Shown here: piece by piece, positions 45,545-54,303 of the stretch | How positions within the stretch are numbered: position 1 is the stretch's first letter | How the letters are laid out: every line of letters starts with the position of its first letter | NCBI RefSeq assembly: GCF_002386345.1 | Contig: NZ_CP023507.1 | Coordinates: 434,001-498,000 of the forward strand | DNA: 64,000 nucleotides | Direction of reading: 5' to 3' | Source: Streptococcus oralis | GTDB taxonomy: Bacteria; Bacillota; Bacilli; Lactobacillales; Streptococcaceae | Translations under genes and position numbers: made by a program | Notes under the pieces: generated by a model | The model's input: only the letters and a program-made list of their open reading frames with translations | What the model was told of the DNA's origin: nothing | Databases searched by the model: none

Positions 45545-47140
45545 ATGAAACGCATCCTTTTTGAACTTGTTTTGGTCGCGACGACCTGGTATATCTTTTT
45601 ACCACCCTTCAATCTGACTAGCTGGGAATTCATCTTCTTTCTCTGTGGGCATCTAGTGGTGATGGGCATTTTGTTTAGTTTCCGCAAGGGTACCAATTTG
45701 GTCAAGACAGTTCACCTACGCCATGGCAAGGTTACCAACGAACTCAATCTAGAAGGATTTCTTTTTACCAAACTTAGTAGAGGATTGTTTCTGACTGCAG
45801 GTATCATCTTTGCACTCGCTGGTCTGGTAAGCCTAGTGACCTCTAGCTTTTTCCAAGCCAAAAATTATGCTAATGTGGTGTCTATCACAGAAAAAGATTT
45901 TAAAGATTTTCCTAAGAGTGATACCAGTAAGGTTCCAATCCTAGATCGGAGCACTGCAGAAAAGATTGGTGACCGTTACCTAGGCTCTCTGACGGATAAG
46001 GTCTCCCAGTACGTAGCAGCAGATACTTATACCCAGCTGACTGTTGATGGAAAGCCCTATCGGGTGACACCTTTAGAGTATGCCGACCCGATCAAATGGT
46101 TTAATAATCAGTCCAAGGGAATTGGTGAGTATATCAAGGTTGATATGGTGACAGGAAATGCGGAATTAGTGGATTTAAAAACGCCCATGAAGTATTCAGA
46201 CTCTGAGTATTTTAATCGTGATGTCAAACGTCATCTTCGAATCAAGTACCCAACCAAGATTTTTAAAACGCCATCCTTTGAGGTGGATGATGAAGGCAAT
46301 CCCTTCTATGTAGCAACCGTTTATCAAAAACAGTTTGGTCTAGGAGTTCCTCGTCCTTCATCTGTTATTATCTTAGATGCTACCAATGGAGAAACCAAGG
46401 AATACAGCTTGGATGAGGTGCCAGAATGGGTGGACCGTGTCTATCCAGCCGAAGAAACTATCGAACAAATCAACTACAACGGCAAGTATAAAGACGGCTT
46501 CTGGAATGCCTTGATTTCTAAGAAAAATGTTACCCAAACGACAGAGGGCTATAACTATCTTTCTATCGGAAATGACATTTATCTCTACACGGGAGTGACT
46601 TCAGCAAATGCTGACGAAAGTAATCTAGGATTTATCCTTGAAAATATGCGCACTGGTGAAATCACCAAGTACAATCTAGCTTCAGCAACTGAAGAATCAG
46701 CCCGTGCTTCCGCAGAAGGAGCAGTGCAAGAGAAGGCCTACAAGGCTACCTTCCCTATCCTTGTTAATCTCAATGACAAGCCTCTTTATATCATGGGCTT
46801 AAAGGACAATGCAGGCTTGGTCAAGGAATATGCATTGGTCGATGCCGTGGAGTACCAAAACGTCATCGTAGCAGCTACGGTAGATGAACTCCTCAGCAAA
46901 TATGCCAATAAAAATGACCTAGAGTTGGATAATGAAACGGTAGAAAACATCAAGGGAGTGGTTTCAGATCTTAAATCAGCTGTCATCAAGGGGGATACCG
47001 TTTACTTCTTCAAAGTTGATGGCAAGATTTATAAGGTCAAGGCTTCAGTGTCAGACGACCTTCCTTACCTCGAAAATGGTCAATCTTTTGAAGGTCAAGT
47101 TGGAAAGGATAACTATCTCAAGAGCTTTAAAGTCAAGTAA
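45545..47140 (+). CDS. Large membrane-anchored protein of unknown function
   Basis: 531 residues. Three hydrophobic segments near the N-terminus (about residues 5-20, 28-45 and 80-103) anchor a large domain that should lie outside the cell. This domain shows repeated PepSY-like patterns (sequence about GxYIKVDMVTGNAELV and ATNGETKEYSLDEVP) but no catalytic motif I can name. GGAGG precedes the ATG. Found after the deformylase-like gene; I believe the pair is conserved in mitis-group streptococci. Confidence 0.72.
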   Translation: MKRILFELVLVATTWYIFLPPFNLTSWEFIFFLCGHLVVMGILFSFRKGTNLVKTVHLRHGKVTNELNLEGFLFTKLSRGLFLTAGIIFALAGLVSLVTSSFFQAKNYANVVSITEKDFKDFPKSDTSKVPILDRSTAEKIGDRYLGSLTDKVSQYVAADTYTQLTVDGKPYRVTPLEYADPIKWFNNQSKGIGEYIKVDMVTGNAELVDLKTPMKYSDSEYFNRDVKRHLRIKYPTKIFKTPSFEVDDEGNPFYVATVYQKQFGLGVPRPSSVIILDATNGETKEYSLDEVPEWVDRVYPAEETIEQINYNGKYKDGFWNALISKKNVTQTTEGYNYLSIGNDIYLYTGVTSANADESNLGFILENMRTGEITKYNLASATEESARASAEGAVQEKAYKATFPILVNLNDKPLYIMGLKDNAGLVKEYALVDAVEYQNVIVAATVDELLSKYANKNDLELDNETVENIKGVVSDLKSAVIKGDTVYFFKVDGKIYKVKASVSDDLPYLENGQSFEGQVGKDNYLKSFKVK

Positions 47141-47143
47141 AAG

Positions 47144-47169
47144 AAACCTCGGTATGAACCGAGGTTTTT
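47144..47169 (+). terminator. Terminator after the 531-aa membrane protein gene
   Basis: AAACCTCGGT-ATGA-ACCGAGGTTT perfect hairpin ending in T residues. Confidence 0.9.
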
Positions 47170-47181
47170 AAGATGAAATTC

Positions 47182-47210
47182 TTGGTCGTGATTGAAAAAT
47201 ATGCTACACT
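47182..47210 (+). promoter_or_regulatory. yaaA promoter, leaderless arrangement
   Basis: TTGGTC, 17-nt spacer, extended TGC-TACACT; six bases separate the -10 box from the ATG. Confidence 0.6.
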
Positions 47211-47216
47211 AACAAT

Positions 47217-47945
47217 ATGAAAATTTTAATCCCAACAGCAAAAGAAATGAACACAAACCATCCTTGTATCGAAGCGCTCCCCTTGAGGGAAGAAAGTCAG
47301 GCAGTCCTTGACTCACTGGCGCACTACTCAGCCAGTGAATTAGAGACTTTTTATAAGGTATCTGTCGAGAAAGCAGAAGAAGAGTACGGCCATATTCAAG
47401 CTTTAAAAGATCACAGGGCTAAACATTATCCAGCCTTGAAACTTTTCGATGGTCTCATGTATCGTCACATCAAACGAAATGGGTTAACCGAAGCTGAACA
47501 AACCTATCTTGAAAATCATGTCCTGATTACCTCGGCTTTATACGGTGTTGTCCCAGCCTTGTCGCCTATGGCTCCTCACCGTTTGGACTTCTTGATGAAG
47601 TTAAAAGTGGCTAGAAAAACCCTAAAGACTCATTGGAAATCAGCCTATGATGAGGCACTTCAGGACGAGGACTTGATATTCTCACTCCTATCATCAGAGT
47701 TTGAAACCGTATTTTCGAAGGAAATTAGAGAAAAGATGGTGACCTTCAAATTTATGGAGGACAAGGCAGGCCAGTTGAAAATCCACTCAACCATTTCAAA
47801 AAAAGCCCGTGGTGCCTTTTTGACCGCCTTGATAGAGGGGCAAATCCATACAGTCGAACAAGCTCGCAAGCTCAGTTTTGCAGGTTTTGACTACCGACCT
47901 GATTTATCAAGTGATTTAGAACTCGTCTTTGTAAAACAAGCATAA
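47217..47945 (+). CDS. yaaA: Peroxide stress protein YaaA (DUF328/UPF0246)
   Basis: 242 residues. Family features: N-terminal KILIPTAKEM, KLFDGLMY, the LYGVVPALSPMAPHRLDF block at about residue 106-123, and the C-terminal KKARGAFLTAL and FAGFDYRPDLSS segments. In E. coli YaaA lowers free iron during peroxide stress and binds DNA. No Shine-Dalgarno precedes the ATG, and the promoter sits immediately upstream, so translation of a leaderless mRNA is likely. Confidence 0.92.
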   Translation: MKILIPTAKEMNTNHPCIEALPLREESQAVLDSLAHYSASELETFYKVSVEKAEEEYGHIQALKDHRAKHYPALKLFDGLMYRHIKRNGLTEAEQTYLENHVLITSALYGVVPALSPMAPHRLDFLMKLKVARKTLKTHWKSAYDEALQDEDLIFSLLSSEFETVFSKEIREKMVTFKFMEDKAGQLKIHSTISKKARGAFLTALIEGQIHTVEQARKLSFAGFDYRPDLSSDLELVFVKQA

Positions 47946-47974
47946 AACCAGCTCATTCGAGCTGGTTTTTGCTG
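47945..47974. terminator. Bidirectional terminator between yaaA and the FMN reductase gene
   Basis: AAACCAGCTC-ATTC-GAGCTGGTTT stem with T tracts on both strands between convergent genes. Confidence 0.88.
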
Positions 47975-47976
47975 GA

Positions 47977-48525
47977 TTAGTTGATGGCTGCAAGAAGGTC
48001 GTCCGCTTGTTTTGCAAGTGATGAAGCAGTTGCTTCTTCTAACACCAATTTTCCATCTGCCCAAGCAGAGTCATTGACACGAGCAGCTGTAAAGTCACCA
48101 ACGACTTGTGTACGGATAAATGGCAAGAGGTCTTTGTAAATAGCAAAGAGTTGATCGTGACCGGCATTGGCTACAGATGAGACAGTAACAAACTTGTCTT
48201 GGAGGGCAGAAGCTCCACGTGTATCAGACAAGTCAAGAGCACGCGAGAGCCAGTCAAGCAAGTTCTTCACTGTTCCAGGGATAGAGAAGTTGTAGACTGG
48301 AGAGAAAATCCAGATGGCATCCGCAGCAAGGACTGCTTCACGAGCAGCAGCTACAGCTGGATGAGTTGGAACTTCCAAATCTTGGCTGAAGAGAGGAACA
48401 GCTGAGTAATCAAGATAGCTAACTTCTGCTTTTCCAGCAAGTGCTTTTTCAGCTTCGAGGGCCATTTGGTGGTTGAAAGAACCTTGGCGTAGTGAACCGA
48501 CGATAAATAATACTTTTTTAGACAT
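47977..48525 (-). CDS. NADPH-dependent FMN reductase family protein
   Basis: 182 residues. Flavodoxin-like fold with LFIVGSLRQGSFNHQMA at the N-terminus (phosphate loop) and the flavin-contact motif SPVYNFSIPGTVKNLLDWLSR at about residue 77-97. Family members reduce FMN, quinones or azo compounds with NAD(P)H in the cytosol. AAAGGAGA precedes the ATG on the minus strand. It lies downstream of a MarR-type regulator that probably controls it. Confidence 0.88.
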   Translation of the reverse strand: MSKKVLFIVGSLRQGSFNHQMALEAEKALAGKAEVSYLDYSAVPLFSQDLEVPTHPAVAAAREAVLAADAIWIFSPVYNFSIPGTVKNLLDWLSRALDLSDTRGASALQDKFVTVSSVANAGHDQLFAIYKDLLPFIRTQVVGDFTAARVNDSAWADGKLVLEEATASSLAKQADDLLAAIN

Positions 48526-48566
48526 GATGTGTCTCCTTTAGTTTAAAATTCAAAGAGCGAACTCTT

Positions 48567-48607
48567 TTGTTACCATCCATGTTACAACAAATGATACTAA
48601 TTAGCAA
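48567..48607 (-). promoter_or_regulatory. FMN reductase promoter with possible MarR site
   Basis: On the minus strand, TTGCTA, 17-nt spacer, TAACAT (48579-48607). TTGTT/AACAA half-sites at 48567-48590 straddle the -10 box and could bind the adjacent MarR protein; the arms are short, so this is tentative. Confidence 0.35.
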
Positions 48608-48616
48608 TAATTTTGC

Positions 48617-49063
48617 TCACAAATTTTTAAATTTTTTTAAAATCTGGATTAAGTCTTCCTTTTCGCCATCTTCCAAGATGCTGAGTGCTTCTACAATCGA
48701 ATCGATATGGTCAGGAAGAACCTCCTCGATTTTTCTGCGTCCTGCAGGTGTTAATTTCAGGAAAAAGGAGCGACGATCCTTGGGGTCGCAAGTTCTAGAA
48801 ATCCATCCATCTCGAACCATATTTCGAATGACAACAGTCATGTTTCCAGAAGTGGCTAGCATTTTTTCAATCAAATCCTGAATGCGCAGTTCCCCCTTGC
48901 TATAGAGGGTTTCCAAAACTGAAAATTGGGTGGGTGTTAGCCCGTGTTCTTTAGCAGCCTTGGCTTCATATGGTTTAAAAGTCCGTATGGCTTTATTAAG
49001 GACGATAGCCGTTTTTAAGTCTAGTTGATTATCGGAAATTTTCTCTTTCAAATATTGTTTCAT
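48617..49063 (-). CDS. MarR family transcriptional regulator
   Basis: 148 residues from the ATG at 49063. Winged-helix core: LTPTQFSVLETLYSKGELRIQDLIEKM (helix region), then a recognition helix TSGNMTVVIRNMVRDGWISR and the wing motif DPKDRRSFFLKLTPAGRR. Such dimers usually repress a nearby oxidoreductase or efflux gene. The longer frame starting at 49099 overlaps the promoter. With the -10 box seven bases before the ATG and no Shine-Dalgarno, the mRNA appears leaderless. It precedes the FMN reductase gene on the same strand. Confidence 0.88.
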   Translation of the reverse strand: MKQYLKEKISDNQLDLKTAIVLNKAIRTFKPYEAKAAKEHGLTPTQFSVLETLYSKGELRIQDLIEKMLATSGNMTVVIRNMVRDGWISRTCDPKDRRSFFLKLTPAGRRKIEEVLPDHIDSIVEALSILEDGEKEDLIQILKKFKNL

Positions 49064-49070
49064 AAGCTTT

Positions 49071-49098
49071 ATTTTATCAATAATGAGAGAGAAAAACA
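49071..49098 (-). promoter_or_regulatory. Promoter of the MarR gene, leaderless arrangement
   Basis: On the minus strand, TTGTTT, 16-nt spacer, extended TGA-TAAAAT, with seven bases to the ATG. Confidence 0.55.
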
Positions 49099-49147
49099 AG
49101 AACTTACATTTTATAGGAAAAGATTCTTAGAATGTTCCCGTCTTCAC

Positions 49148-49176
49148 TTGTAATAAAGAAGGAGAGATGGTAAAAT
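49148..49176 (+). promoter_or_regulatory. Promoter of the tseB operon, leaderless arrangement
   Basis: TTGTAA, 17-nt spacer, extended TGG-TAAAAT; six bases separate it from the GTG start codon. A GGAGAG at 49161-49166 lies within the spacer and would not be transcribed. Confidence 0.6.
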
Positions 49177-49182
49177 AGACGA

Positions 49183-49659
49183 GTGAAACTAAGACAGAAA
49201 AAAGCAAAAAACAAGCTACTTTTACAGTATGGAATCGGCATTGCTCTGGTAGTACTAGTCATGACGACTTCCTTCCTTTATCTGATATCACTCAGCATGA
49301 AACCCTATCAAGATGCTAGAGTTGAGGGAGAAAAACTAGCCAAGCAGTATGCAGAATTGGAAGAGGCAGATCAGGTTGATTTTTATAATGGACTAGAAGG
49401 TTATTACAGCGTTTTAGGACATAATAAAAAGCAAGAGGCCATTGCCGTACTGATTGAAAAGAATGACCACAAGATTTATGTCTATCAGCTTGATAAGGGG
49501 ATTTCTCAAGACAAGGCAGCGACGATTTCGAGGGAAAAAGGTGCTAGCGACATTGACAAAGTCACTTTTGGTCGCTATCAGGACAAGCCGATTTGGGAAG
49601 TTAAGTCAGGAAACCACTACTATCTGATAGATTTTGAAACAGGAGCAGTGATCCAATAA
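49183..49659 (+). CDS. tseB: TseB/YpmB-like PepSY membrane protein
   Basis: 158 residues starting at GTG. One N-terminal membrane helix (about residues 14-38) and an extracytoplasmic part with two PepSY-like halves (DVFYNGLEGYYSVLGH-type and DKVTFGRYQDKPIWEVKSG...FETGAVIQ). The Bacillus homologue TseB/YpmB influences the elongation penicillin-binding protein PBP2A. The order tseB-aspB-asnS is the same in Bacillus, supporting orthology. No usable Shine-Dalgarno; the start follows directly on the promoter. Confidence 0.82.
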   Translation: MKLRQKKAKNKLLLQYGIGIALVVLVMTTSFLYLISLSMKPYQDARVEGEKLAKQYAELEEADQVDFYNGLEGYYSVLGHNKKQEAIAVLIEKNDHKIYVYQLDKGISQDKAATISREKGASDIDKVTFGRYQDKPIWEVKSGNHYYLIDFETGAVIQ

Positions 49660-49668
49660 GGAGGGCAT

Positions 49669-50847
49669 ATGAAACTATCCAAACGTGTACTAGAAATGGA
49701 AGAAAGCGTCACTCTAGCTAGTGATGCAAGAGCCAAAGCGTTAAAAGCTCAAGGAAAAGATGTTCTTTTCTTAACCTTGGGACAGCCAGATTTTCATACT
49801 CCTGAAAATATTCAGGATGCGGCGGTGGAAGCGATTCGTGATGGACGAGCTTCCTTTTATACAGTTGCTTCAGGTCTGCCAGACTTAAAGGCTGCGGTTA
49901 ATACCTACTTTGAACGCTATTATGGCTATTCTGTAGCAGCCAATGAGGTTACCTTTGCCACAGGTGCTAAGTTCTCTCTCTACACCTTCTTTATGGCTGT
50001 GGTCAATCCAGGTGATGAGGTCATCATTCCTACACCATACTGGGTCAGCTATGGAGACCAGGTCAAGATGGCAGAAGGTGTGCCAGTCTTTGTCCAGGCC
50101 AAGGAAGACAATCACTTTAAAGTAACAGTAGAGCAGTTAGAAGTAGCTCGTACAGATAAGACCAAGGTCTTGGTTCTCAATTCACCATCGAATCCGACTG
50201 GTATGATCTACTCTCGTGAGGAACTCTTGGCTATCGGAAATTGGGCTGTTGCGCATGATGTCCTTATCCTAGCAGATGATATTTATGGACGTCTGGTTTA
50301 TAACGGGAACGAATTTGTTCCAATTTCTAGTTTGTCAGAAGCCATTCGCAAGCAAACCATTGTGATTAACGGTGTATCTAAGGCCTATGCCATGACTGGT
50401 TGGCGGGTAGGTTATGCTGTGGGAAATCCTGAAATTATCGCTGCTATGAGCAAATTAACAGGACAAACGACTTCAAATCTGACAGCAGTATCTCAATATG
50501 CAACGATTGAGGCGCTGACTGGACCGCAAGACTCTGTTGAAACCATGCGCCAAGCCTTTGAAGAGCGCTTGAATACCATTTATCCTCTCTTGTGCCAAGT
50601 ACCAGGATTTGAAGTTGTCAAGCCCCAAGGAGCCTTCTATCTTTTCCCAAATGTCAAAAAAGCGATGGAGATGAAGGGTTATACCGATGTGACAGAGTTT
50701 ACAACGGCTATTCTCGAAGAAGTCGGCCTTGCCTTGATTACAGGAGCTGGATTTGGAGCACCAGAAAATGTTCGTCTCAGCTATGCCACAGACTTGGACA
50801 CATTAAAAGAAGCTATTCGTCGTTTGCACCAGTTTATGGAAAAATAA
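49669..50847 (+). CDS. aspC: Pyridoxal-phosphate aminotransferase, aspartate type (class I)
   Basis: 392 residues. Interconverts aspartate and oxaloacetate with glutamate/2-oxoglutarate. The PLP lysine is in the VSKAYAMTGWRVGY motif (about residue 237), the NSPSNPTG cofactor motif at about residue 173-180, and the substrate-binding Arg in ENVRLSYA near the C-terminus. AAGGAGG precedes the ATG. In an operon with tseB; asnS follows after a terminator and its own promoter. Confidence 0.93.
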   Translation: MKLSKRVLEMEESVTLASDARAKALKAQGKDVLFLTLGQPDFHTPENIQDAAVEAIRDGRASFYTVASGLPDLKAAVNTYFERYYGYSVAANEVTFATGAKFSLYTFFMAVVNPGDEVIIPTPYWVSYGDQVKMAEGVPVFVQAKEDNHFKVTVEQLEVARTDKTKVLVLNSPSNPTGMIYSREELLAIGNWAVAHDVLILADDIYGRLVYNGNEFVPISSLSEAIRKQTIVINGVSKAYAMTGWRVGYAVGNPEIIAAMSKLTGQTTSNLTAVSQYATIEALTGPQDSVETMRQAFEERLNTIYPLLCQVPGFEVVKPQGAFYLFPNVKKAMEMKGYTDVTEFTTAILEEVGLALITGAGFGAPENVRLSYATDLDTLKEAIRRLHQFMEK

Positions 50848-50854
50848 AACTTAG

Positions 50855-50883
50855 AATCTTCGCCTTTTTAGCGAAGATTTTTT
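50855..50883 (+). terminator. aspC terminator
   Basis: AATCTTCGC pairs with GCGAAGATT around CTTTTTA, followed by T residues. Confidence 0.88.
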
Positions 50884-50939
50884 GTAACGAAAATCTCGCG
50901 ATTTTTATCTAGTAGAACCTAGCTATCACAGTCTATTTA

Positions 50940-50948
50940 TGGTAAAAT
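50940..50948 (+). promoter_or_regulatory. Extended -10 promoter of asnS
   Basis: TGG-TAAAAT, 51 nt upstream of the start codon. The leader is too short for a T-box. Confidence 0.55.
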
Positions 50949-50999
50949 AGTGGGTAATGATGTCTTCGGACAAGTTAAACGAAAAAAGGAAGATAGATT

Positions 51000-52343
51000 A
51001 TGACAAAACGTGTAACAATTATTGATGTAAAAGACTACGTTGGTCAAGAAGTGACCATCGGAGCCTGGGTTGCCAACAAATCAGGAAAAGGGAAAATTGC
51101 CTTCTTGCAATTGCGTGATGGAACAGCCTTCTTCCAAGGTGTAGCCTTTAAACCAAACTTTATTGAAAAGTTCGGTGAGGAAGTGGGGCTAGAGAAGTTT
51201 GATACGATTAAACGCCTAAGCCAAGAAACTTCTGTTTATGTGACAGGAATTGTCAAAGAAGACGAACGTTCTAAGTTTGGCTATGAGTTGGATATTACAG
51301 ACATCGAAGTGATCGGTGAATCTCAAGACTACCCAATCACACCAAAAGAACACGGAACAGACTTCTTGATGGACAACCGTCACTTGTGGCTCCGCTCTCG
51401 TAAGCAAGTAGCAGTGATGCAAATCCGTAACGCTATCATCTATGCAACTTATGAGTTTTTCGACAAGAACGGCTTCATGAAATTTGATAGCCCAATTCTT
51501 TCAGGAAACGCGGCTGAAGATTCAACAGAACTCTTTGAAACAGACTACTTCGGAACGCCAGCCTACTTGAGTCAATCTGGTCAGCTTTACCTAGAAGCAG
51601 GGGCTATGGCTCTTGGTCGTGTATTTGACTTTGGTCCAGTATTCCGTGCTGAAAAATCAAAAACGCGTCGTCACTTGACTGAGTTCTGGATGATGGATGC
51701 GGAGTACTCCTACTTGACACACGATGAGTCACTTGACTTGCAAGAAGCTTATGTTAAAGCCCTTCTTCAAGGTGTTCTTGATCGTGCGCCTCAAGCCTTG
51801 GAAACCTTGGAACGTGATACAGATCTCTTGAAACGCTACATTGCAGAGCCGTTCAAACGCATCACTTACGATCAAGCCATTGACCTCTTGCAAGAGCATG
51901 AGAATGATGAAGATGCTGACTATGAGCATCTTGAGCATGGCGATGACTTTGGTTCACCACACGAAACCTGGATTTCAAACCACTTTGGTGTGCCAACATT
52001 TGTCATGAACTACCCAGCAGCTATCAAGGCCTTCTACATGAAACCAGTTCCTGGAAATCCAGAGCGCGTGCTTTGTGCAGACTTGCTCGCACCAGAAGGT
52101 TACGGAGAAATCATCGGTGGTTCTATGCGTGAGGAAGACTACGATGCCCTTGTAGCTAAGATGGATGAACTTGGTATGGATCGTACAGAGTATGAATTCT
52201 ATCTTGACCTTCGTAAATACGGTACAGTTCCACACGGAGGATTTGGTATCGGTATCGAGCGTATGGTAACCTTCGCAGCTGGAACCAAACACATCCGTGA
52301 AGCCATTCCATTCCCACGTATGTTGCATCGTATCAAACCATAA
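51000..52343 (+). CDS. asnS: Asparaginyl-tRNA synthetase
   Basis: 447 residues. Charges tRNA-Asn. N-terminal OB-fold anticodon domain (about residues 1-110), then a class II catalytic core with motif 2 in [28 protein letters not shown] sequence (about 213-236) and motif 3 GFGIGIERM near the C-terminus. AAAGGAAG precedes the ATG. Monocistronic between its own promoter and terminator. Confidence 0.96.
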   Translation: MTKRVTIIDVKDYVGQEVTIGAWVANKSGKGKIAFLQLRDGTAFFQGVAFKPNFIEKFGEEVGLEKFDTIKRLSQETSVYVTGIVKEDERSKFGYELDITDIEVIGESQDYPITPKEHGTDFLMDNRHLWLRSRKQVAVMQIRNAIIYATYEFFDKNGFMKFDSPILSGNAAEDSTELFETDYFGTPAYLSQSGQLYLEAGAMALGRVFDFGPVFRAEKSKTRRHLTEFWMMDAEYSYLTHDESLDLQEAYVKALLQGVLDRAPQALETLERDTDLLKRYIAEPFKRITYDQAIDLLQEHENDEDADYEHLEHGDDFGSPHETWISNHFGVPTFVMNYPAAIKAFYMKPVPGNPERVLCADLLAPEGYGEIIGGSMREEDYDALVAKMDELGMDRTEYEFYLDLRKYGTVPHGGFGIGIERMVTFAAGTKHIREAIPFPRMLHRIKP

Positions 52344-52350
52344 ACTAGTA

Positions 52351-52378
52351 AAAAGAAGATATTTTCATCTTCTTTTTT
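52351..52378 (+). terminator. asnS terminator
   Basis: AAAAGAAGAT pairs with ATCTTCTTTT around ATTTTC, continuing into T residues. Confidence 0.85.
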
Positions 52379-52388
52379 CACTTTTCTC

Positions 52389-52417
52389 TTGCTATCTACT
52401 AGTATTTCTAGTATAAT
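52389..52417 (+). promoter_or_regulatory. rpsF operon promoter
   Basis: TTGCTA, 17-nt spacer, TATAAT. Confidence 0.8.
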
Positions 52418-52422
52418 AGTTA

Positions 52423-52480
52423 ATTGTGAGCAAACCTCACTTACCCCTTGCAAAGACTAGGGGTCATTAGACCAAAAGGA
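52423..52480 (+). promoter_or_regulatory. rpsF 5' leader, candidate S6:S18 autoregulatory RNA
   Basis: Two adjacent hairpins, GTGAG-CAAAC-CTCAC (around 52426-52440) and ACCCCT...AGGGGT (around 52443-52464), lie between promoter and ribosome-binding site. Leaders of rpsF operons in many bacteria bind the S6:S18 complex; I cannot see the diagnostic motif with certainty. Confidence 0.35.
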
Positions 52481-52491
52481 GGAACATATCA

Positions 52492-52782
52492 ATGGCTAAA
52501 TACGAAATTCTTTATATCATTCGTCCAAACATTGAAGAAGAAGCGAAAAACGCTTTGGTAGCACGTTTTGACTCTATCTTGACTGACAACGGTGCAACTG
52601 TTGTTGAATCAAAATCATGGGAAAAACGTCGTCTTGCATACGAAATCCAAGATTTCCGCGAAGGACTTTACCACATCGTTAACGTTGAAGCTAACGACGA
52701 CGCAGCTCTTAAAGAGTTTGACCGTCTTTCAAAAATCAACGCTGACATTCTTCGTCACATGATCGTCAAACTTGACGCGTAA
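52492..52782 (+). CDS. rpsF: 30S ribosomal protein S6
   Basis: 96 residues, standard length. Binds 16S rRNA together with S18. Recognisable strands [24 protein letters not shown] and the conserved [10 protein letters not shown] segment. AAAGGAGG precedes the ATG. First gene of rpsF-ssb-rpsR. Confidence 0.98.
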   Translation: MAKYEILYIIRPNIEEEAKNALVARFDSILTDNGATVVESKSWEKRRLAYEIQDFREGLYHIVNVEANDDAALKEFDRLSKINADILRHMIVKLDA

Positions 52783-52793
52783 GAAGGTAGATT

Positions 52794-53264
52794 ATGATTA
52801 ACAATGTTGTACTTGTAGGGCGTATGACTCGTGACGCTGAGTTGCGTTATACCCCATCAAATGTAGCAGTTGCGACTTTTACTCTTGCAGTAAACCGTAC
52901 ATTCAAGAGTCAAAATGGCGAACGTGAGGCTGATTTTATCAATGTCGTTATGTGGCGCCAACAGGCTGAAAATCTTGCTAACTGGGCTAAAAAAGGCTCT
53001 CTTATCGGGATCACAGGTCGTATCCAGACTCGTAGTTACGATAACCAGCAAGGACAACGTGTCTACGTAACAGAAGTCGTGGCTGAGAATTTCCAAATGT
53101 TGGAAAGCCGCGGAGTGCGCGAAGGACATACAGGTGGGGCTTATTCTGCACCAACTGCTGGTCAATCAGCACCTGCAAACCCAGTACCAGACTTTTCACG
53201 TTCTGAAAATCCATTCGGAGCAACCAATCCATTGGACATTTCAGATGATGATTTACCATTCTAA
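52794..53264 (+). CDS. ssb: Single-stranded DNA-binding protein
   Basis: 156 residues. N-terminal OB fold ([20 protein letters not shown] ... [17 protein letters not shown]), a flexible Gly/Pro/Ala-rich linker, and the acidic tip ending DDDLPF that recruits partner proteins. This is the housekeeping SSB, supported by its position between rpsF and rpsR. GAAGGTAG precedes the ATG. Confidence 0.97.
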   Translation: MINNVVLVGRMTRDAELRYTPSNVAVATFTLAVNRTFKSQNGEREADFINVVMWRQQAENLANWAKKGSLIGITGRIQTRSYDNQQGQRVYVTEVVAENFQMLESRGVREGHTGGAYSAPTAGQSAPANPVPDFSRSENPFGATNPLDISDDDLPF

Positions 53265-53295
53265 TGGACAATTAATACTATAAAGGAGAAAAAAC

Positions 53296-53535
53296 ATGGC
53301 TCAACAACGTCGTGGCGGATTCAAACGCCGTAAAAAAGTTGATTACATCGCAGCAAACAAAATTGAATATGTTGATTACAAAGATACTGAACTTCTTAGC
53401 CGTTTCGTTTCAGAACGTGGGAAAATCCTTCCACGTCGTGTAACAGGAACTTCAGCTAAAAACCAACGTAAAGTAACAACAGCTATCAAACGCGCTCGCG
53501 TAATGGCTTTGATGCCTTTCGTAAACGAAGATTAA
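53296..53535 (+). CDS. rpsR: 30S ribosomal protein S18
   Basis: 79 residues. Basic small-subunit protein that pairs with S6; the family block [15 protein letters not shown] followed by [11 protein letters not shown] is intact. AAAGGAG precedes the ATG. Followed at once by a strong terminator that begins within the stop codon. Confidence 0.98.
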   Translation: MAQQRRGGFKRRKKVDYIAANKIEYVDYKDTELLSRFVSERGKILPRRVTGTSAKNQRKVTTAIKRARVMALMPFVNED

Positions 53536-53561
53536 AAAAGAGGTCCAGTGGACCTCTTTTT
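53535..53561 (+). terminator. rpsR terminator (unit 1 of an array)
   Basis: AAAGAGGTCC-AGT-GGACCTCTTT hairpin followed by TTC. Degenerate copies of the same hairpin and its flank recur 50 and 100 bp downstream. Confidence 0.92.
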
Positions 53562-53670
53562 CATGAGCTCGGAAATAAGAAAGCGAATAAGATCCTTACG
53601 GGTCTTTTTTTCACGAGCCTTGAAATGAGAAGGCGAGTTCAGTCTGGGTGGACCTCTTTTTCAGATTTTT
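53551..53670 (+). repeat. 50-bp tandem repeat carrying degenerate terminators
   Basis: Units start at 53551, 53601 and (partial) 53651. Units 1 and 2 share aligned blocks: TCATGAGC/TCACGAGC at 53561/53611, GAAATAAGAA/GAAATGAGAA at 53572/53622, and GCGA at 53583/53633. Each unit junction has a GG-N-CC type hairpin before CTTTTTTT: AGATCC-TTAC-GGGTCT at 53590-53605 is still a fair terminator, and the third (53642-53660) is largely broken. Confidence 0.75.
53588..53611 (+). terminator. Second terminator in the 50-bp repeat array
   Basis: AGATCC pairs with GGGTCT (one T-G pair) around TTAC, followed by seven T residues. Confidence 0.65.
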
Positions 53671-53755
53671 ATAGGATTTTGTTAGAAAGGATTTCCTGTT
53701 GACATAGTAAGATTCTTTTGTCTTACTAGGTTTTTTCTTTTAATCTTTATTATCG

Positions 53756-53764
53756 TGCTATAAT
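53756..53764 (+). promoter_or_regulatory. Extended -10 promoter of the GNAT gene
   Basis: TGC-TATAAT, 29 nt upstream of the start codon. A TTGACA at 53699-53704 lies too far upstream to be its -35 box. Confidence 0.55.
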
Positions 53765-53793
53765 GGTAGAAGAAAGCTATAAAGGAGCAACTT

Positions 53794-54303
53794 ATGAAGA
53801 GGACATGTTCAATTAGAAAAATGCAAGAATCTGACATAAAAGAACTATCTCGAGGATTTATCAGCCAAGGTTGGCCAAGTAGAGAGGAGATTTTAACTCG
53901 ATACTTTAAGGAGCAAGAAAGTGGGGAGAGAGAAGTCTTAGTTGCAGAGGTTGAGGGTGCTTTGGCGGGTTATATCTCAATTTTGCCCTGCGCTAAGCAG
54001 GGGCCTTTTGCAGAAATCTATCCAGAACTCTCAGATTTTAATGTCTTTGAACCTTTTCAAAATCAAGGTATTGGAAATCTCTTGCTGGAAGAAGCAGAAA
54101 AACGAGTTAGGCTCATATCGGATAAGGTGACCCTTGGTGTTGGGCTCCATTCAGGGTATGGACCTGCCCAGAGATTGTACATCAAACGAGGCTATATTCC
54201 AGATGGGACGGGTGTTTGGTATCAGAACCATCAACCGGCCATGAATGCGGTTTGTGAAGATATCGGAGAATTGGTCTTGTATCTGTCGAAAAATTTGTCT
54301 TAA
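53794..54303 (+). CDS. GNAT family N-acetyltransferase
   Basis: 169 residues. Acetyl-CoA binding motif FEPFQNQGIGNLLLEEAEK (the Q/RxxGxG/A loop, about residues 87-105) and the late helix YGPAQRLYIKRGYIPDGTGVWY typical of the fold. Substrate unknown. AAAGGAG precedes the ATG. Single-gene unit between the terminator array and the exopolysaccharide operon. Confidence 0.88.
   Translation: MKRTCSIRKMQESDIKELSRGFISQGWPSREEILTRYFKEQESGEREVLVAEVEGALAGYISILPCAKQGPFAEIYPELSDFNVFEPFQNQGIGNLLLEEAEKRVRLISDKVTLGVGLHSGYGPAQRLYIKRGYIPDGTGVWYQNHQPAMNAVCEDIGELVLYLSKNLS

Noticed and set aside
50884-50999. T-box upstream of asnS
   Set aside because: Leader after the promoter is only about 45 nt and lacks specifier and T-box sequences.
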